From Liquidambar formosana (Eukaryota > Streptophyta > Magnoliopsida > Saxifragales > Altingiaceae), in NCBI GenBank assembly GCA_039720395.1, contig CM077824.1, positions 19,801,046 through 19,865,045 of the forward strand: 64,000 nt of DNA. The letters are read 5' to 3'. The translations under genes and the position numbers were made by a program. Of the stretch, positions 21,656 through 35,190 are shown piece by piece (the stretch's first letter is position 1; the number at the start of each line of letters is the position of its first letter). The notes below the pieces were generated by a model. That model was not told where the DNA came from and made no database searches. It saw only the letters and a list, made by a program, of their open reading frames with translations.

Positions 21656-24108
21656 TGTGAGGACCCGTTTTCTTAATAGGGATTATTACGGCTTAATGTA
21701 GGATTAGCGTAGTTAATCCCTTGATTTATTGGATAACCCCATGTATGGGTAATCTATGTGTATGATAATACAATGTTAATTGTGTTTTGATGCTCATTTT
21801 TATGCATCAAGTGTCTTAAGTGTGTGTTTGGCCTTATTTGCAGCTTCGGGTTTAAGCTGCTGAAATTTGGCAAAGTGTGGGAGAAAAGTGAATTTTCATA
21901 AATCTTCGTTTTTAAAGATAATTTTTAGCGGTAATAGAAGTTTATAATATTATAAGACATTGGTGATTTTATGGGATTTTATTAGCATGTTTGGATTGGG
22001 TTCCACACATGTTTGTTTTAAGAAAATCTGTCGGGAGACGGATTTTGTACTAAAACTTGGAAATGAGATTTTGATATATTGGGTATTTGATTTTTTTGAT
22101 ATTTTATTTGGATTCAAATGGGGGGTTATTTGCTTATTTTCATTAAATAACTTAAAGTAAAAGGAAGAATAAAAGAATGGAGAAGATTACTTAAATGTTT
22201 TTAATGAAAAGAAGTCTGAGGTCTATGCTGATGGGGGAAGTGCCTGATTGATGGACAGTTTCAGCTGTCTGAATGTTTCAGACGTCTGAAACTCACTTTC
22301 AGACGTCTGAAAATTCCAGAGAACGATGATTTTTGAGGTTTAGTTTCAGACGTCTGAAACTAACTTTCAGACGTCTGAAAGTTGCGATCTGCAGATTTTA
22401 TAAAGGGTTAAATGACGCATGTGCCCCTCCCCATATGTTTTAAAACCCCTTTCACTCGACCTTAAACCCCATTTTCATGTCTCCCAACTTAGGAGAGAGG
22501 GAGAGAAAGAGGAGGAGAGAGAGAGAGCGCCGTGGGAGGTCGACGGTGACTCGCCGGAGCACCGGAGCTCCGATCCGACGCCGACAAGCGCGGATCTTGC
22601 ATTATTTGGCCCGATTTACATGTCTATGGCGGTAGTTTTGCATTTTCATCACTCATCTATGAGGTAGGGGACACTTTCTCATTTTAAACCCTTGTTACAT
22701 GGGGGTTTGGGTACAAATCATGTAAATTTACATGTATTTGGTAGTTTTTGCATATATATATCATGCATGGGGTATATATTTTCTAGGTTTTACAAATTGT
22801 GGGAAACCTAGGGTTTGATTCACATCATTTTGTTATAAAAATGTTGTTTTTGAAATCATTCCTTTAGAAATGATTTATGGGGGTTATTTATTGTGACTTT
22901 TATAAACCCACATATTATATGGTTTTCTTGGGAAATTTAAATATATAAAATTTTCCGGTTTATATGGAAATTATGGAGTTATTTCATATGGTTTTCTAAG
23001 AACAAACCTATTATGTGGTTTTTGGAAAATTTATATATAATTTTCCGGATTATGTGAGAATTATGGAATTAATAAATGAAAAGAAAAGCAATGATGATAT
23101 GGTAATGAGGGCTACTGGAGACAGGATTACTGCGGTTCCAAAGGAACGGGACGTCTTGCCGTGTCTTCCTATCCTTTAGTCCTGGGCTACGTGCCCGAAT
23201 AGAGGTTACTGCGGTCCCAGGTAGGGATGTCTTGCCGTGTTTCCTCTTGAGGTTACTTTCTGGACCCAGATAGGGATCCATAGTGTTTCCTCTTACTTCC
23301 GCGCGCGAGGGCCCCGCATGACATGGGGAGGATTTATCAGTTTGAAAGACTGATGTTATGGTTTGCCAGATATGGCGGTTAATGATTATTGGCTTGTAAG
23401 GCCGTGATATGGAAATTGGAAAGAATGATAAAGAATTATAAATAACTTGAGTTATTTCTTACCTTTTTAAAAATAAAAAGGGGTGTTGGTATCAAATGAT
23501 TTAAACTTCCGCAGTTTATTTCATTATACATGTATCAGTTTCATTTACTGAAAATTATATTGCAAACTAATCAATGGTTTTGCAGGGATCTTGAAAAGTA
23601 TATAAACTATGGTTTTTAAAACCTTGGGGTTATTTTGAGAAATGTTTTTCTACTGAGCGTGTAGCTCATACCCCCACAGTTTTCTTGCAGGTCATATTTT
23701 CAAAGCTAAGTTGACCTGGGTTTTGGGAGCACGTCAGCATGCTTGCATTCATGTAGAGAATAGTGGAGATAGGCTTTGTGCCTAGACATGTATTAATTTT
23801 AATTCCTGGCCTGTAATAATTAAATTAGTAGTGAAGTAGACTGGATGGGACCCATGTGACTACGATACAGCCTGTAGATTTATTTATCTTTGGAATATTG
23901 TGTGGATGGTTGAAAATGATTATAAATGTGTTTTCTACAGGTTTTATGATTAGTCGATAACTTGGTATGTCCTATTTATAGACGGGACCATGCCGGATTT
24001 TCTAAAAATATTTTCGAAAGAATTATTTTTATTAAACATCCACTAAACTTGGCTTTAAAAATGGTTTTCTTACTACTTAACTAACGGTCCCAATTTCGGG
24101 TCGTTACA
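21656..24108. mobile_element. Solo LTR, 2.45 kb, with 5-bp TSD
   Basis: Starts TGTGAGGACCCGTTTTC and ends TTCGGGTCGTTACA, flanked by identical CTACA (21651-21655 and 24109-24113). TG...CA ends and a 5-bp duplication define an LTR. No gag or pol is present inside, so it is a solo LTR left by recombination, probably of a Ty3/gypsy element (inferred from its length and the GGGTCGTTACA end). Short open frames inside, such as an Arg/Glu-rich one near 22500, are not considered genes. Confidence 0.85.
22276..22380. promoter_or_regulatory. Four copies of a 16-bp palindrome inside the LTR
   Basis: TTTCAGACGTCTGAAA occurs exactly at 22276-22291, 22297-22312, 22344-22359 and 22365-22380, in two pairs each spaced 21 bases start to start. 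A looser variant lies at about 22259. The pairing at two helical turns suggests protein binding sites in the LTR promoter region (inference). Confidence 0.7.
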
Positions 24109-25839
24109 CTACACCCCTCCCATAGATTCATGCCACAAAAGTTAACTCAAGTTCCTAATAAGGCCTACACTACCACCTTTAAAAAATCTAGTATTTATGG
24201 GATTGGGAGGTTCTCATTTTATTTATGAGTAAAATAGTCTTTGATATATATGTATTGGAAAAACATAGGAGAAAATAGACACTCCACGCGGGATCGAAAC
24301 CAAGACTTACGCAAATCCAGAACTTTTATTGGTCTTTGATTAAAATAATAATATTCATAATATGTACATGTTTAGGATTTTTTTTCCTTTTAAAAATCTA
24401 GTATTTATGGGATCAGGATGTTCTCATTTTATTTATGAGTAAAGTAGTTTTTGATGATTTTTTTTATTTGGGAAACGATAGGAGAATACACATAGCTTAC
24501 GTAGGGTCTGAAACCAAAGACTTCTACAAACCTTAAAGCGACAAATTAATAAACTCAAAGACCATTGATTTTTCATTAAAAAATAATACTCCCTCCATCC
24601 CGTAAAGACAGGCTATATATATATATATATTTTCTTCGTCGATGCGTGGTGGATCACTGCTTGTGATTTTATTTTTTCTGGGCCTATACATTTAAAAAAA
24701 AAAAAATGATTTTGAACTTTTTTTTTTTTTTTGGGTTGTGATCTAAGTTATTTTCTTTTCTTTTTGTTCTTTTTTATTTTGTTTTGTTTTGTTTGGTACT
24801 TTGGGTTTGTAGGTAGATATTGCTAAGTTTCATGAACCTCACGATTTAATGGGGTTTTTTGGTGGTTCATTAGACCTTCCCTTTTTATTTTCATTTTTTC
24901 TTGTGCATTCGTTAATGGTTTTTTTTTTTTTTTTTTTGGGTTTTTTTTTTTGTTTTGTTTTTGTTCAAGCCTGCTTCTTTTTTAATTTTCCTTCAATTGA
25001 ATCATCTTTGATTCTCTTCTTTTTCTTGGTAATTTGACTTGATTATTTTCAAAAATTAGAGATTATATATGAATTCTCAACAAAATATGAAAATTACGCT
25101 ACAACAGCAATTTAAATGTTCAATAATGCAATTTAAGTTTTTTTTGATATGCGAATCCTTAGAAAATAATCAAAGATTATATGTGCTATTCAAAACTTTA
25201 CTTATGCAATTCAAGTTTTTTTTTTTTTTTTTTTTGGCCTCTTAATCTGGGTTTTCATTTGTTTTTGTTCAAGCATGCGCCTTTTTATTTTCATTCAACT
25301 GATTCGTTTTTTATTCTCTTTTTTTTCTTGCTAATTTTGTAATTGAAATAGAGATTTAAAAGTCCAATCATGCAATGCAGGCAGAGATTTAAATATTTAT
25401 GCAGGCAGAGATTTAAATGTTTAAATATAATTTGTATATATGAGTTAAGTTTATTGAAAACTACATACCAGACAAAGCACCAGAAGAAAGAAGACGCAAT
25501 GAAGGCACATAGAAGACGCAGAAGAAGGAAACAGTAGTTGTTCTTTCTTGTGTTAGGGTTTTATGACTTTTATAATGTGTTTCTATTTGTATTTATATGT
25601 TAACATTATTAGGGTTTTACGAATTATAGTTTCCGTTCCCTTAGAATTCCTATTTGGGTTTGGTTTTATTTAATTATTATACGAATTATAGTTTCCTTAG
25701 AATTCTTATTAAGGTATGTGTTTTATATCGCCATATTTTCTATATATGCAGAAGGTTAGTTGTGTATTTAAAAATTAAAATAAGGGTATATTAGTCAATC
25801 AAAAGTTTTTCTCATATTTATATTTTTATTAGTATAGAT

Positions 25840-25859
25840 AGATAGATATAGATATATAC

Positions 25860-25896
<37 letters not shown>

Positions 25897-26619
25897 TATA
25901 TTTATACAAGTTATTATATATAAAAAGGAAAACTGGTTGTTTTTAATTTTATTATTCCTTTCCTGTTAACATTTCTTACATTTTTTATTTCTAAACATTT
26001 TTATTTCTTACGTTATCATCAACCACAATTTAAGTAAATATTGAACAATCAATTCACCATCTAGTTATCAGATTTCTTTTGCTACAATAGCTAGAAATGT
26101 GACCCAGTCTCACCATTTTTTACAATCAGCCTATATTACTCCATCCTGTTCAATAAAACTAGAGTGACATTTTACCCACATAATTTACAAAGTGAGATAT
26201 TTGTGAGGTGAATATTAATTCCTGCTTCTCGAAATAAAGAAATAAAAACAAATTCAATGTTTTAACTTTCATAAATGCACAACATAAATATATGTGAGCA
26301 CTTGCAGTGTAGTCTTCGATCACCATCATTCGCGCATGTGAACATATTCAATGCTGTTGAACAAGAACTCCATTCCCGCTTTGAATAAATGAGCTAAGAG
26401 AAGACTTTTATTCTGAATAGAGTGGAAACTTAATTTAAGGTAATTTCGACCTTTTATATATTCACACACAAGATTCAAGAAGCTGAATTAGTCTGCTTAT
26501 TATATTTAATCCATTCTTAATTTAATTTAATTTAATTTTTGTTTTTGGGGGTAAGTAATTATATTCATATTTTACTCTTTATCAACTCGTCGGTCTCACA
26601 AGGCTTATAAAGTTGTGTG

Positions 26620-26654
<35 letters not shown>

Positions 26655-27540
26655 AACACGTAATTATTAACCAGGAACGGTAATGACTAGTGTGGTTGTA
26701 ACTAATTAAAGGGCTAAAGGATTATTTTAAGTAAGCCCTTTTAGTTTAATGGTAAGTGCTGGTAGGGTTCACTTTAAAGCTCAGTAAGGTTTGGGGATGG
26801 TGACTAATAGCTGGAGATTTTGAAATCTAAAACTTAGTTACATCAAGCAAAAGTACTTCGCTATTACAACTGGACAATTTGCTGCATGATTTTATAATTC
26901 AACATGTATATTGAAAAAAAAAATAATAAAAACCATGTGTATTTGGTATGATATAGATTTTGACGGGACCACAAGCAAAAGATGGATAAAAAGTTTAAAT
27001 GGAATAATTGAGACATTTTAAACAGAGAAAAATGCCAATAGTGTTTTTTTTTTTTTTTTTTTCGGTGGACAAGTGAGCGAGTATATACAAAAAATGCCAA
27101 TGGTTTGGACATAAGGCCAAATTTTTCTTTAAATTTTTTTTCGATGATAATTGTTATGTATAAGTTAGGATCAATGAACACAAAGTTTACACAATTTTTT
27201 ACGCAATTTTTTAGAACTCCATCTGTGGTTAATTCGTATTTTGCAAAACCCATGATTGTATTAGATTGTTTTCCCATGTAGGTCATGCATAGCAAAAATC
27301 AAGTCGACGCGAAATTGAGAATTGCTTCAACCATAAATATGAGATCCTTATTGATTGAAAATATAAGTTTTTGGATCGAATGGCTTACAATCTTGGATTG
27401 ACTTGATTTTCGTCATGCATAACTTATTTCTTGCACTCAATTACATGATGCTTCTCTGCTCGATCTTGAAGACCCGTATACACAAAAACAAAATTCGTTT
27501 ACATTATTAGCTTTAGCATAATATTGTTTAGGCCTAAGAT
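25840..27540. repeat. Duplicated block B, copy 1
   Basis: About 25900-27540 is repeated at about 41095-43730 (shared GACCCAGTCTCACCATTTTT, CCATTCCCGCTTTGAATAAA and others). This copy lacks both the MITE at 41823 and the solo LTR at 42114, and so gives their empty sites. No gene; the longest open frame (minus strand, about 26864-27295) is AT-rich low-complexity sequence. Confidence 0.65.
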
Positions 27541-28204
27541 TCAAGATGAGCATATTCTTGCATGCATACGTCAATAATGGGGCCAAGAGGACTAATTAAA
27601 AAAACTTTCTGCTTAATTAAAAGTGTGTCAAAATCACATAGATGTATTTCATTCAATCGATTAATCGAAGTAATTAATTTTTGCAAGGCTTATGTGGACA
27701 ACACAATTGGGGAAGGGAATGATTGGTGTAATAAGTACTATAGGCTTGTTTTGTAGCACGTAACAAGGCTAGAGCTTTTGGAATTAAAACTAAGTGTATC
27801 AAACATAACTACACTTCACTATTATAATTGGACAACTTAATTGCTGCATGATCTTATATATCATTCCACACGTATATATGTTTGGTATGATATCTGTTTT
27901 GGTTTTTGATGGGGCCACGAGCAAAAGATGGAAAAAATTTAAGTTGAGAAATTAATATATCTTGGAGAGAAAAAAAATGCCAATGGTTAGGTTTTTTTTT
28001 TTTTTTTTTTTTTAATAAAAAAATTAATTAATCTTCCCTATGCACATTTGGATGAACGATTGAAAATACATTTGAAATCAATGAAATTTCCCAGAGTTGT
28101 CCCTTTTTATTTCATTTTTTTTCTTTGACAAAGTAAACTTTCCCAAAGTTGAATGAGCTATAATTTCTTTTATATTTTCATTTTTTTTATTATATTTTTT
28201 TTGG

Positions 28205-28239
<35 letters not shown>

Positions 28240-28740
28240 AATACTAATTTTAATGCTTTTGATTTCAAAGAAATACTCAATTGCTGCCCTCTAATTCTTT
28301 AATAAACAAGTCATATATATGACTTGACAAATTGGCAAATTGGCCGACAAGGATTAATGCATGCACTCCAATAGAGAAGTCATCTTCATCGTATATATCA
28401 TATCACATGCATCCTTGAATATAATATATATTGTACACTTGTCCCAAGTTACTTGTTAATTGGTTAGTTAAATTTATTGTCTCAAAGTCATTTCTTTATA
28501 TACTTTCCATTTCTCATTCAAAGTATATGCAAAGTCACATGGCATCACGTTGCTCATCCAAACCAACCTTTTCACCTTTACAGGCATGTGCATCCCAGAC
28601 CCATTGACTAGTCCGTGTGAAGAAACTCCATCCTCATGGAGGATGAACGAAGAGGAGACTTTTGTTTTGGACATATTCAAGAAGCTGGCCCTTAATTACA
28701 TGGCCATTTATATAGTAGTTACCCAATTGTTAATGATATA
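27541..28740. repeat. Large duplicated block, copy B
   Basis: Matches about 18710-19875. It ends shortly after the short shared open frame (28550-28741); beyond this the sequence is T-rich and unrelated. No gene supported. Confidence 0.6.
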
Positions 28741-30130
28741 ATGTTCTTCTTTTTTTTATTTCTTTTTCTTTTTTGATCCTTTTTTTTTTAACCCATGAAA
28801 ATGATCCTTTTTGTTATTTTTGTTTTATCAACTGACGCTTTTTTTTAGGCAAAGAAGAAATAAAAAATAAAAAAATTTTTGGCAAAATACTAATAGACAC
28901 CAAATAGAACCCCAAAAAAACATAAAAAAAAAGTTATTTTAAGGGCAATTCAGTCAATTCAAGGTTATAGCAGTTTCAACAAATGTTTTTGCCAAATAGA
29001 AGAAAAAAATCACTTTCAATTCCAACTGCACTTGGGAAATATAGTCCCCAAACAAATACTGATTTTCTTCTGCTATTACTAGCTTTTGATTCTCTTCTAC
29101 TTCTGTCTAAAAGTAAAAGCAATAGCTATCCCAAACAGGGCCTAAGTGTATCGAACATAAGTACACTTCACTATTATAATTGGACAACTTAGTTGCTGCA
29201 TGATCTTATATATCATTCCACACGATCTTATATATCATTCCACACGTATATATGTTTGGTAATTGGTATGATATAGGTTATTAGGTTTTGGTTTTTGATG
29301 GGACCACGAGCAAAAGACGGACAAATCTAAATTGAAAAAAAATTTGTATATTTTGGAGAGAAAAAAATGGCCAATGGTTAGGTTTTTTAAATAAAAAAAA
29401 ATTAATTAATTAATTTTCCCTATACATATCTATTTCATTTTTACAGCTGCACATTTGGATAAAAAAGTTTCCCAAAGTTGTCCCTTTTTTTTTTTTTTTT
29501 TGACAAAGTAAAGTTGCCCAAAGTTGAATGACAAAAACTACAACATTGAAGCTGCCCAAAGTTTACCAGAATTTCAGCCACTAGATTCAATCCAGGATAA
29601 TGATGGCCCATAAATTCTGGATTTGGCTTGGGCACCTCTTCAGTCCATGTATTTTATTCTCCATTCATACCTCGATCATCATCTTCTTAGCCACCCCAAA
29701 AATTAAAATTAAAATTAAAATCATCATCTTAGAATTTCAATAAAAATTAGGTCAATTCACCGTCTTACGAATTTATTTAATAGTCAAATCTTGAAAAACC
29801 AATTACATGATTTGTCACATATTGTTTGCATTGATTTTTTTACTATACATACAAGTTTCCTCATTTACAATTTTTACAAATAATCAGACATATATCTATC
29901 TTACCATTGAATAGAGAACTCTATAAGGATCCTATGTATAAACTATCAAGCTTAGTGTTTAAATCAAAGTTAGATAATCTCTCTTAACAAGTAGTGTTTG
30001 ATCAAAACAAACATTTCTGTCTACATTGACGGGCTTTTATATTATTTTAAACATAATTACATGATTTGTCTCACTCAGTTTGGCAAGTGATAATGACCTC
30101 GTAATTGGTGCACTATATATATATATATAT
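28741..30130. repeat. AT-rich spacer and block shared with 37.43-38.06 kb
   Basis: About 29145-29760 matches about 37430-38060 (shared GCCACTAGATTCA, AATGATGGCCCATAAATTCT, TCATACCTCGATCATCATCT). About 28885-29145 ends CCCAAACAGGGCC, a MITE-like terminus. No gene. Confidence 0.5.
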
Positions 30131-31529
30131 ACTAGTTGGTACACATGTGCGTTACACGTAAATATTTTTGTATTATAAAATAAATATGTCATCAATGGTA
30201 TACGAATTTATACTAAAGTAGACCATATAAATTGTCTTTTAAAGAAGAGATTTTTGTGATGGGAAAAAAAAAAAAAAAAATCAGTGCCAAAACTAATAAA
30301 TTAATTAAATGTGCCATCAATAACTTAAATAAATATAAAAAATATATGTAAATTTCAGTTGTACACTTGCCTATCAAAAGGATATTTCTCATGGCTCTGT
30401 CAGTGTGTATATATATATATATATGTTTATTTTTGTAAGGAAAAAGCTAAATAGTTTAACCCTTTTTTTTCGAACTTGTTTGGCAACTAACCTAGTTATG
30501 TACTTATTTCAAAGAGTAATAATTTTTTTAAAAAATCATTTCATAAATAAATTGAACAAATAACATCGTGTTTAAATTCAAAATATAAGAAATAAATTAA
30601 AATAAATGCCATCCAACTCATTGAAAATATTATTCTATGAGTGGGGAAGTTGGGTTTTTTTTATAATATAAAAAATTAAATGAAATTATGATAAGTATAC
30701 TTATTTTTAAAATTTTCTCAATAAAAAATGTGCTTACTAAAACATTGGAATCCTCCTAGGTTGTCCTTTGTTGAGATGATACTCTATTGACCAGATAAGG
30801 TAGAATTTTTAACATCATTACATATAGGATTTGGTTTTCTTAATGCCAGTTTTTTATAGTCTAGGAACCTCATTCGGTTTTATTATATTATATTTTAATA
30901 AAAGGTTCTATGTGAGAAAACAAACCAACTCCAAAAATAAATAATTAAATAAAAAGAAATGTAGCCTCATAAAATATTTGTGAATCACGATTTGTCAAAA
31001 ACTTACACCAAAAAAATAAAATAAAAAAAATACTCAAAAGTAATAATATCTAACATAACTAAAATAGAACCCTACTGCGTTTGCAAGGAATCTTGTAGGT
31101 AGGGCATTCAGTAAGAATAGAGGTAGGAGAACCAAAGTAACAGAAATATATGAAGTACTTGACCCACATGGAAAACAATATTTTCTATAGCAATTAGAAC
31201 AAACCCTAAAACCCTATATTTTGAAAAAGAAAAGAAAATGAGGGTTCTATTAAAATAGGTTGAAACTACTGTTAATGGAGAAAGTAGAATTTAGAATCCC
31301 ATTGTTAATGAATAGATGATATATGTTATGAAATAGAGTTAACTTATAATTTTGGGTTTTATTTATTTATACGAATTATAGTTCCCTTAGAATTCCTATT
31401 TATGTATGTGTTTTATATTTTTATATTTCGTATATATGTAGAAGGGTAATTGTGTATTTAAAATTTAAAATAAGGGTACATTAGTCAATCAAAAGTTTTT
31501 CTCACATTCAACTTTTTATAAGTAATATA
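30131..31529 (-). mobile_element. Helitron-like element (H3)
   Basis: Left end ACTAGTTGGTACACATGTGC, right end about ...CAATCAAAAGTTTTTCTCAC...TTTTTATAAGTAATAT. Its right 150 bases resemble the right ends of the elements finishing at 25838 and 33014. Non-coding; the right boundary is imperfect. Confidence 0.5.
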
Positions 31530-31540
31530 TCTATATATAT

Positions 31541-31969
31541 ATATGGGTATACGTGCGTTGCACATGAATATTATTTAAATAAAAAAATTTATAAATTCTA
31601 TATCTATATATATCTATATATATATATATATATTGAACATGAAAATCTAATTATTTGTTACTTTTGTGTTAATTTAACTTATTAGAATAAAAGCTCAACA
31701 CAATAGGTCAAAATTCTTCCAATTGTTAGGAGTTATGGTACAAATAAAAAGTTAGCTAGAACACATGCATAGTAGCGGAGGCTGTATAGAATTTATGAAG
31801 TGAACATAAATTTTATTATCTTTTTTCCTTATTTTTTGCTAGAAAATAAACATTCTTAATTAGTTAAATATGGGAGGCAAATAAAAATTTAAAATTTAAA
31901 ATTTAAAATAAAAATGTAATGGTCAATCAAAAGTGTTTATAAAGTATAAACTTTTATAGATAGTATAGA
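31541..31969 (-). mobile_element. Helitron, short copy (H4)
   Basis: Full-length relative of 8939-9315: GGTATACGTGCGTTGCACAT hairpin at the left, a shared body (AGGTCAAA.TTCTTCCA, GAGGCTGTATAGAA) and right end TTATAGATAGTATAGA. The CTAGT end is degraded to CCATAT. Confidence 0.6.
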
Positions 31970-33014
31970 TATAATATAATTTAATATGTGATACAAGAGC
32001 ATCTTTGAGGGAGGTAGCTAAAAAAAAAAAAAGTAACAAATCTGTCTTTTGCTACCTTATGTGGGTTGTGGTAATTTGCTACTTCAATTTGAGATGTGCA
32101 TTCCAAAGGGAAGTAGCAAACATAATTATTTTATTTTTATTTTCTATATTTTATATTTTTGATGCTTTTAAATATTATTTAATTTATTTTTTTAATAAGG
32201 GAAATTGATCCCTCATAATATAGTTTTTCTTACTTTTTCTAAAAAAAAAATTCTCAATTTTATTTTTATATGGTATCTTCATTTACAATTTTTTTTTTGG
32301 TTCACTTAGAGATTGAAAAGAGAATGGAGATCAAGATTTTCATTTTATTTTTTTCCTCATTTTTTTGTTTTTTTTCCTTTTTCTTTTCCCCCTCCCTTCC
32401 CATCAACAACCAAATTCAAGCAAAATAATAATAATAATTATCATATACATATATAACCCATTCCAACAATTTCCAAGTTACAATCAAAACACATTCAAGG
32501 GTTTTCCTAGTCTACCCAAAATCCTCAAAAACAACCACCCCCAACCACAAACAAATTCAGCATTATAGGAATTCTCACCAAATTTCAAGAAATACATAAT
32601 AAAAGTATAAAACACTCACGCAACAACTCCTTAATATCTGGTATCGTCTCCATAATGTGGATATTTGGTTTGTGAATGCGCTGGAAAGTAGGTGTGCCTC
32701 TAACAGGCCATTCTCGTTTGCTAGAGAATGAGAGGAAGAAGGAGATACGAAGTCAATGTGCTTTAGGATTATATGTATAGTATTAAATGGAGTGTTTGAT
32801 TTAGGGTTTCCTTTGAATTCTATTTTGTGTTTTATATATTAAGGTATGTGTTTTAGAATATATTAAGGTATGTGCTTTAGAATTATAGTTTCCATATTGC
32901 TATATTTCCTATATATGCAGAAGGGTGGGTAGTTGTGTATTTAAAAATTAAAATAAGGGTATATTAGTCAATCAAAAGTTTTTCTTACATTCATCTTTTT
33001 ATAAGTAGTATAGA
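31970..33014 (-). mobile_element. Helitron 5'-end fragment (H5)
   Basis: Right end GTCAATCAAAAGTTTTTCTTAC...TATAAGTAGTATAGA matches the Helitron 5' terminus. The interior around 32295-32340 resembles about 57110-57145. The left boundary is unclear and no hairpin end was found. Short T-rich open frames are not considered genes. Confidence 0.4.
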
Positions 33015-33059
33015 TATAGATATAGATAGATATAGATATAGATATATATATATATACAC

Positions 33060-33840
33060 CACTTGATCCAATTTAATTGACCATATATGATGAATTATGT
33101 ATTGTCCCGTAGCCAATTTTTTATTGAGCCGTGCTGAATATATGTTATATAGTTTTTGCCTTCATTTATTCATGTTATCGTATTCTAACCAGTCTATTAG
33201 TATGCCGTCTGCATGCATATCCATGACCTTGCTATAAGGAAACTTTTACTTCGTAAGTTGGACAATTGGTTGGATTAGCCTCTACGGTCATCTTGATTTA
33301 GTGATTTGTGACCATTGTCGCAAGGACAATGTGAAAGTAAATCCTTGTGATGTACTGATCCAATTATTAGCCTCTACGGTTATCTTGACTTAGTGATTTA
33401 AATAAAAATACAAATTTGTTTTACACACCCACTACACATAATTGTAATCATAAAAAATCTTTCTTCCTTTATTCATATATCATCACTCTTTCACAAACAC
33501 TAACCACTAATCTATAATATATATATTGATCTATTAAACTTTAGCTATTATTCGTGTTTTTATGTTTTTTTGAACAATGAACAAGTAAATTGTCAATTCC
33601 AATGCTTCTAGTGATGGAAATATATGTTTTTTTCATCAAATTTATTGAGTTTTGTTTGTAAATTGCATTTTGTTCAAACCTAGTATACTGAACAAACCTA
33701 GAATTGAGGGCTGACAGTAGCCGGATCCTTAAATTTTCCACTTTGTGCGTATGAAGGCACTTGAAGTGGAAGCCACATGGCCTTCTAGCAGAGACTTAGC
33801 CCAATTAAGACAAGAAGATGGTAGAAATTAATGCCCTTGC
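33060..33840. repeat. CNL upstream flank, copy 2
   Basis: About 33060-33370 matches the flank upstream of the receptor (16260-16540). The whole stretch matches about 45240-46060 (shared GTGGAAGCCACATGG, GACAAGAAGATGGTAGAAAT). No receptor coding follows. Confidence 0.6.
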
Positions 33841-35190
33841 TCCACAACAAACATAACGTAATGCCAAACAAAAGGTTTTCCTGTCAACTTGCTTCAAATT
33901 AACTACTAACTTTCTTTTGTTTGTAATTACATTGGGACTAGTCACTAAAAAGGTCATTTCTCCTTTTTCACCCATCATAGTAGTAGGTTCACGACATACC
34001 AATAAAATAAAATAAAATAAAATAGTGAAATATTTCCCACTTGTTTTTTTGTTTTTTGTTTTTCCTTTTTTATGGTAAATAAATATAAATATGTTTAAAT
34101 AAAAATCATCGTCTCTTACATCTTGGCAACTCAACATCCCTACTACATCTAAAATAATCTCCCATAATTTCTTAGGAAATCTAGTTTTTTACATTATAAC
34201 ACCATTTACAATATAAGTCATATTAGCAACATAGTTAGCTGCCCTATTTGCTTGTCTATAAATGTGATGAATCAAAATTTTCTCAAACTCTCATTAGCTT
34301 TGTGATATCATGAACCGGATTACTAATACTCCAATGTCGATTATATTGTCCTTGAAATACTTTGATTACCACATGTGAATCTCCTTCCACTTTGCCACTT
34401 GTTACCCTTTAATTGATGACAATCAATTATTTGTTTGTGTTGGATAAAACACATTGATCAAGAAATACATTGACTAGTCATTAAGTAAACTTTTTCTTTT
34501 TAAAAGTACCCTTATCTTACTTGGATTTGGTTGTGTTGAAAGTAATTTTTGAAATAACAAAGGGTAATATAGAAAAAAGAAAAATTTTATAATTTGACTT
34601 TTCAAAATGGACAGAAAGTGCTTTAAAAAAAAAAAACTATCTTTATGGGATGAAGTGAATAATAAGCAAACCTATTATCTAAAGAACCTTGTGGAAGCAA
34701 TCACCTATTCCATAGTAACATGTAATTAAAATAGTAACATGTAATTAGATGATTTGTGCTGCATGATTTTGTTCCAATAGTTGGAGCAGCAAAGAAGCTT
34801 TTGAGCATGTTTTCGCAAAAAATTAATCTGAATCAGATGGTTAGAGTTTTTTTTAAGGTGTGTTGTATGGGGAAATGTTAAGTGGCATTCAATAAATCTA
34901 TCATTATATGGAAAATGGTGAAAATATACAGAGAATTGTGAAAATTGCTTAGAAAAATGTGAAAATTCTTTAAAAATTGTGTAATATATTTTTCAATACA
35001 ACGATTGTTTCATTAAATGCACGGAGTTTAACTTGTACCCTTAGGGCATACCTTAAGAAAACCCTTTTACATACGGCAGCTTATAAATTGAGTATGACAT
35101 TGTTTGTTTTTGTTTTTTTTTAAATTAACGATTAAGGATATCCCAAGTCTTACTTCCATTGAAGTTTCAAGCCAGACTCTCCTCTAATGA
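33841..35190. other. AT-rich non-coding stretch
   Basis: Nothing recognised beyond a TAAAA run (about 33999-34024), poly(A/T) tracts and short frames without family resemblance. Confidence 0.4.

Larger units (their letters stand above)
21192..25838 (-). mobile_element. Helitron-like element (H2) with nested solo LTR
   Basis: Left end ACTAGTTGGTGCACACGTGC ATTGCACGTGAA is, on the minus strand, a hairpin followed by CTAGT. Right end ...TTTTATTAGTATAGA is TCTATACTAATAAAA on the minus strand. The paralogous block at about 41060-41110 passes from the left flank into TTATACAAGTTATT without the element, giving an empty site. About 2.2 kb remain without the nested LTR. No helicase or Rep frame was seen, so it is non-autonomous. 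A Stowaway-like end (CTCCCTCCATCCCGT) lies at about 24590. Confidence 0.6.

Noticed and set aside
22419..22667. Arg/Glu-rich 82-codon frame
   Set aside because: Lies inside the solo LTR, with a purine repeat (GAGAGA) producing the charged residues.
26735..26810. TTTAGTTTAATGGTAAGTGC as a tRNA gene
   Set aside because: Only an A-box-like stretch; no cloverleaf, anticodon arm or clear B box. At most an old SINE piece.
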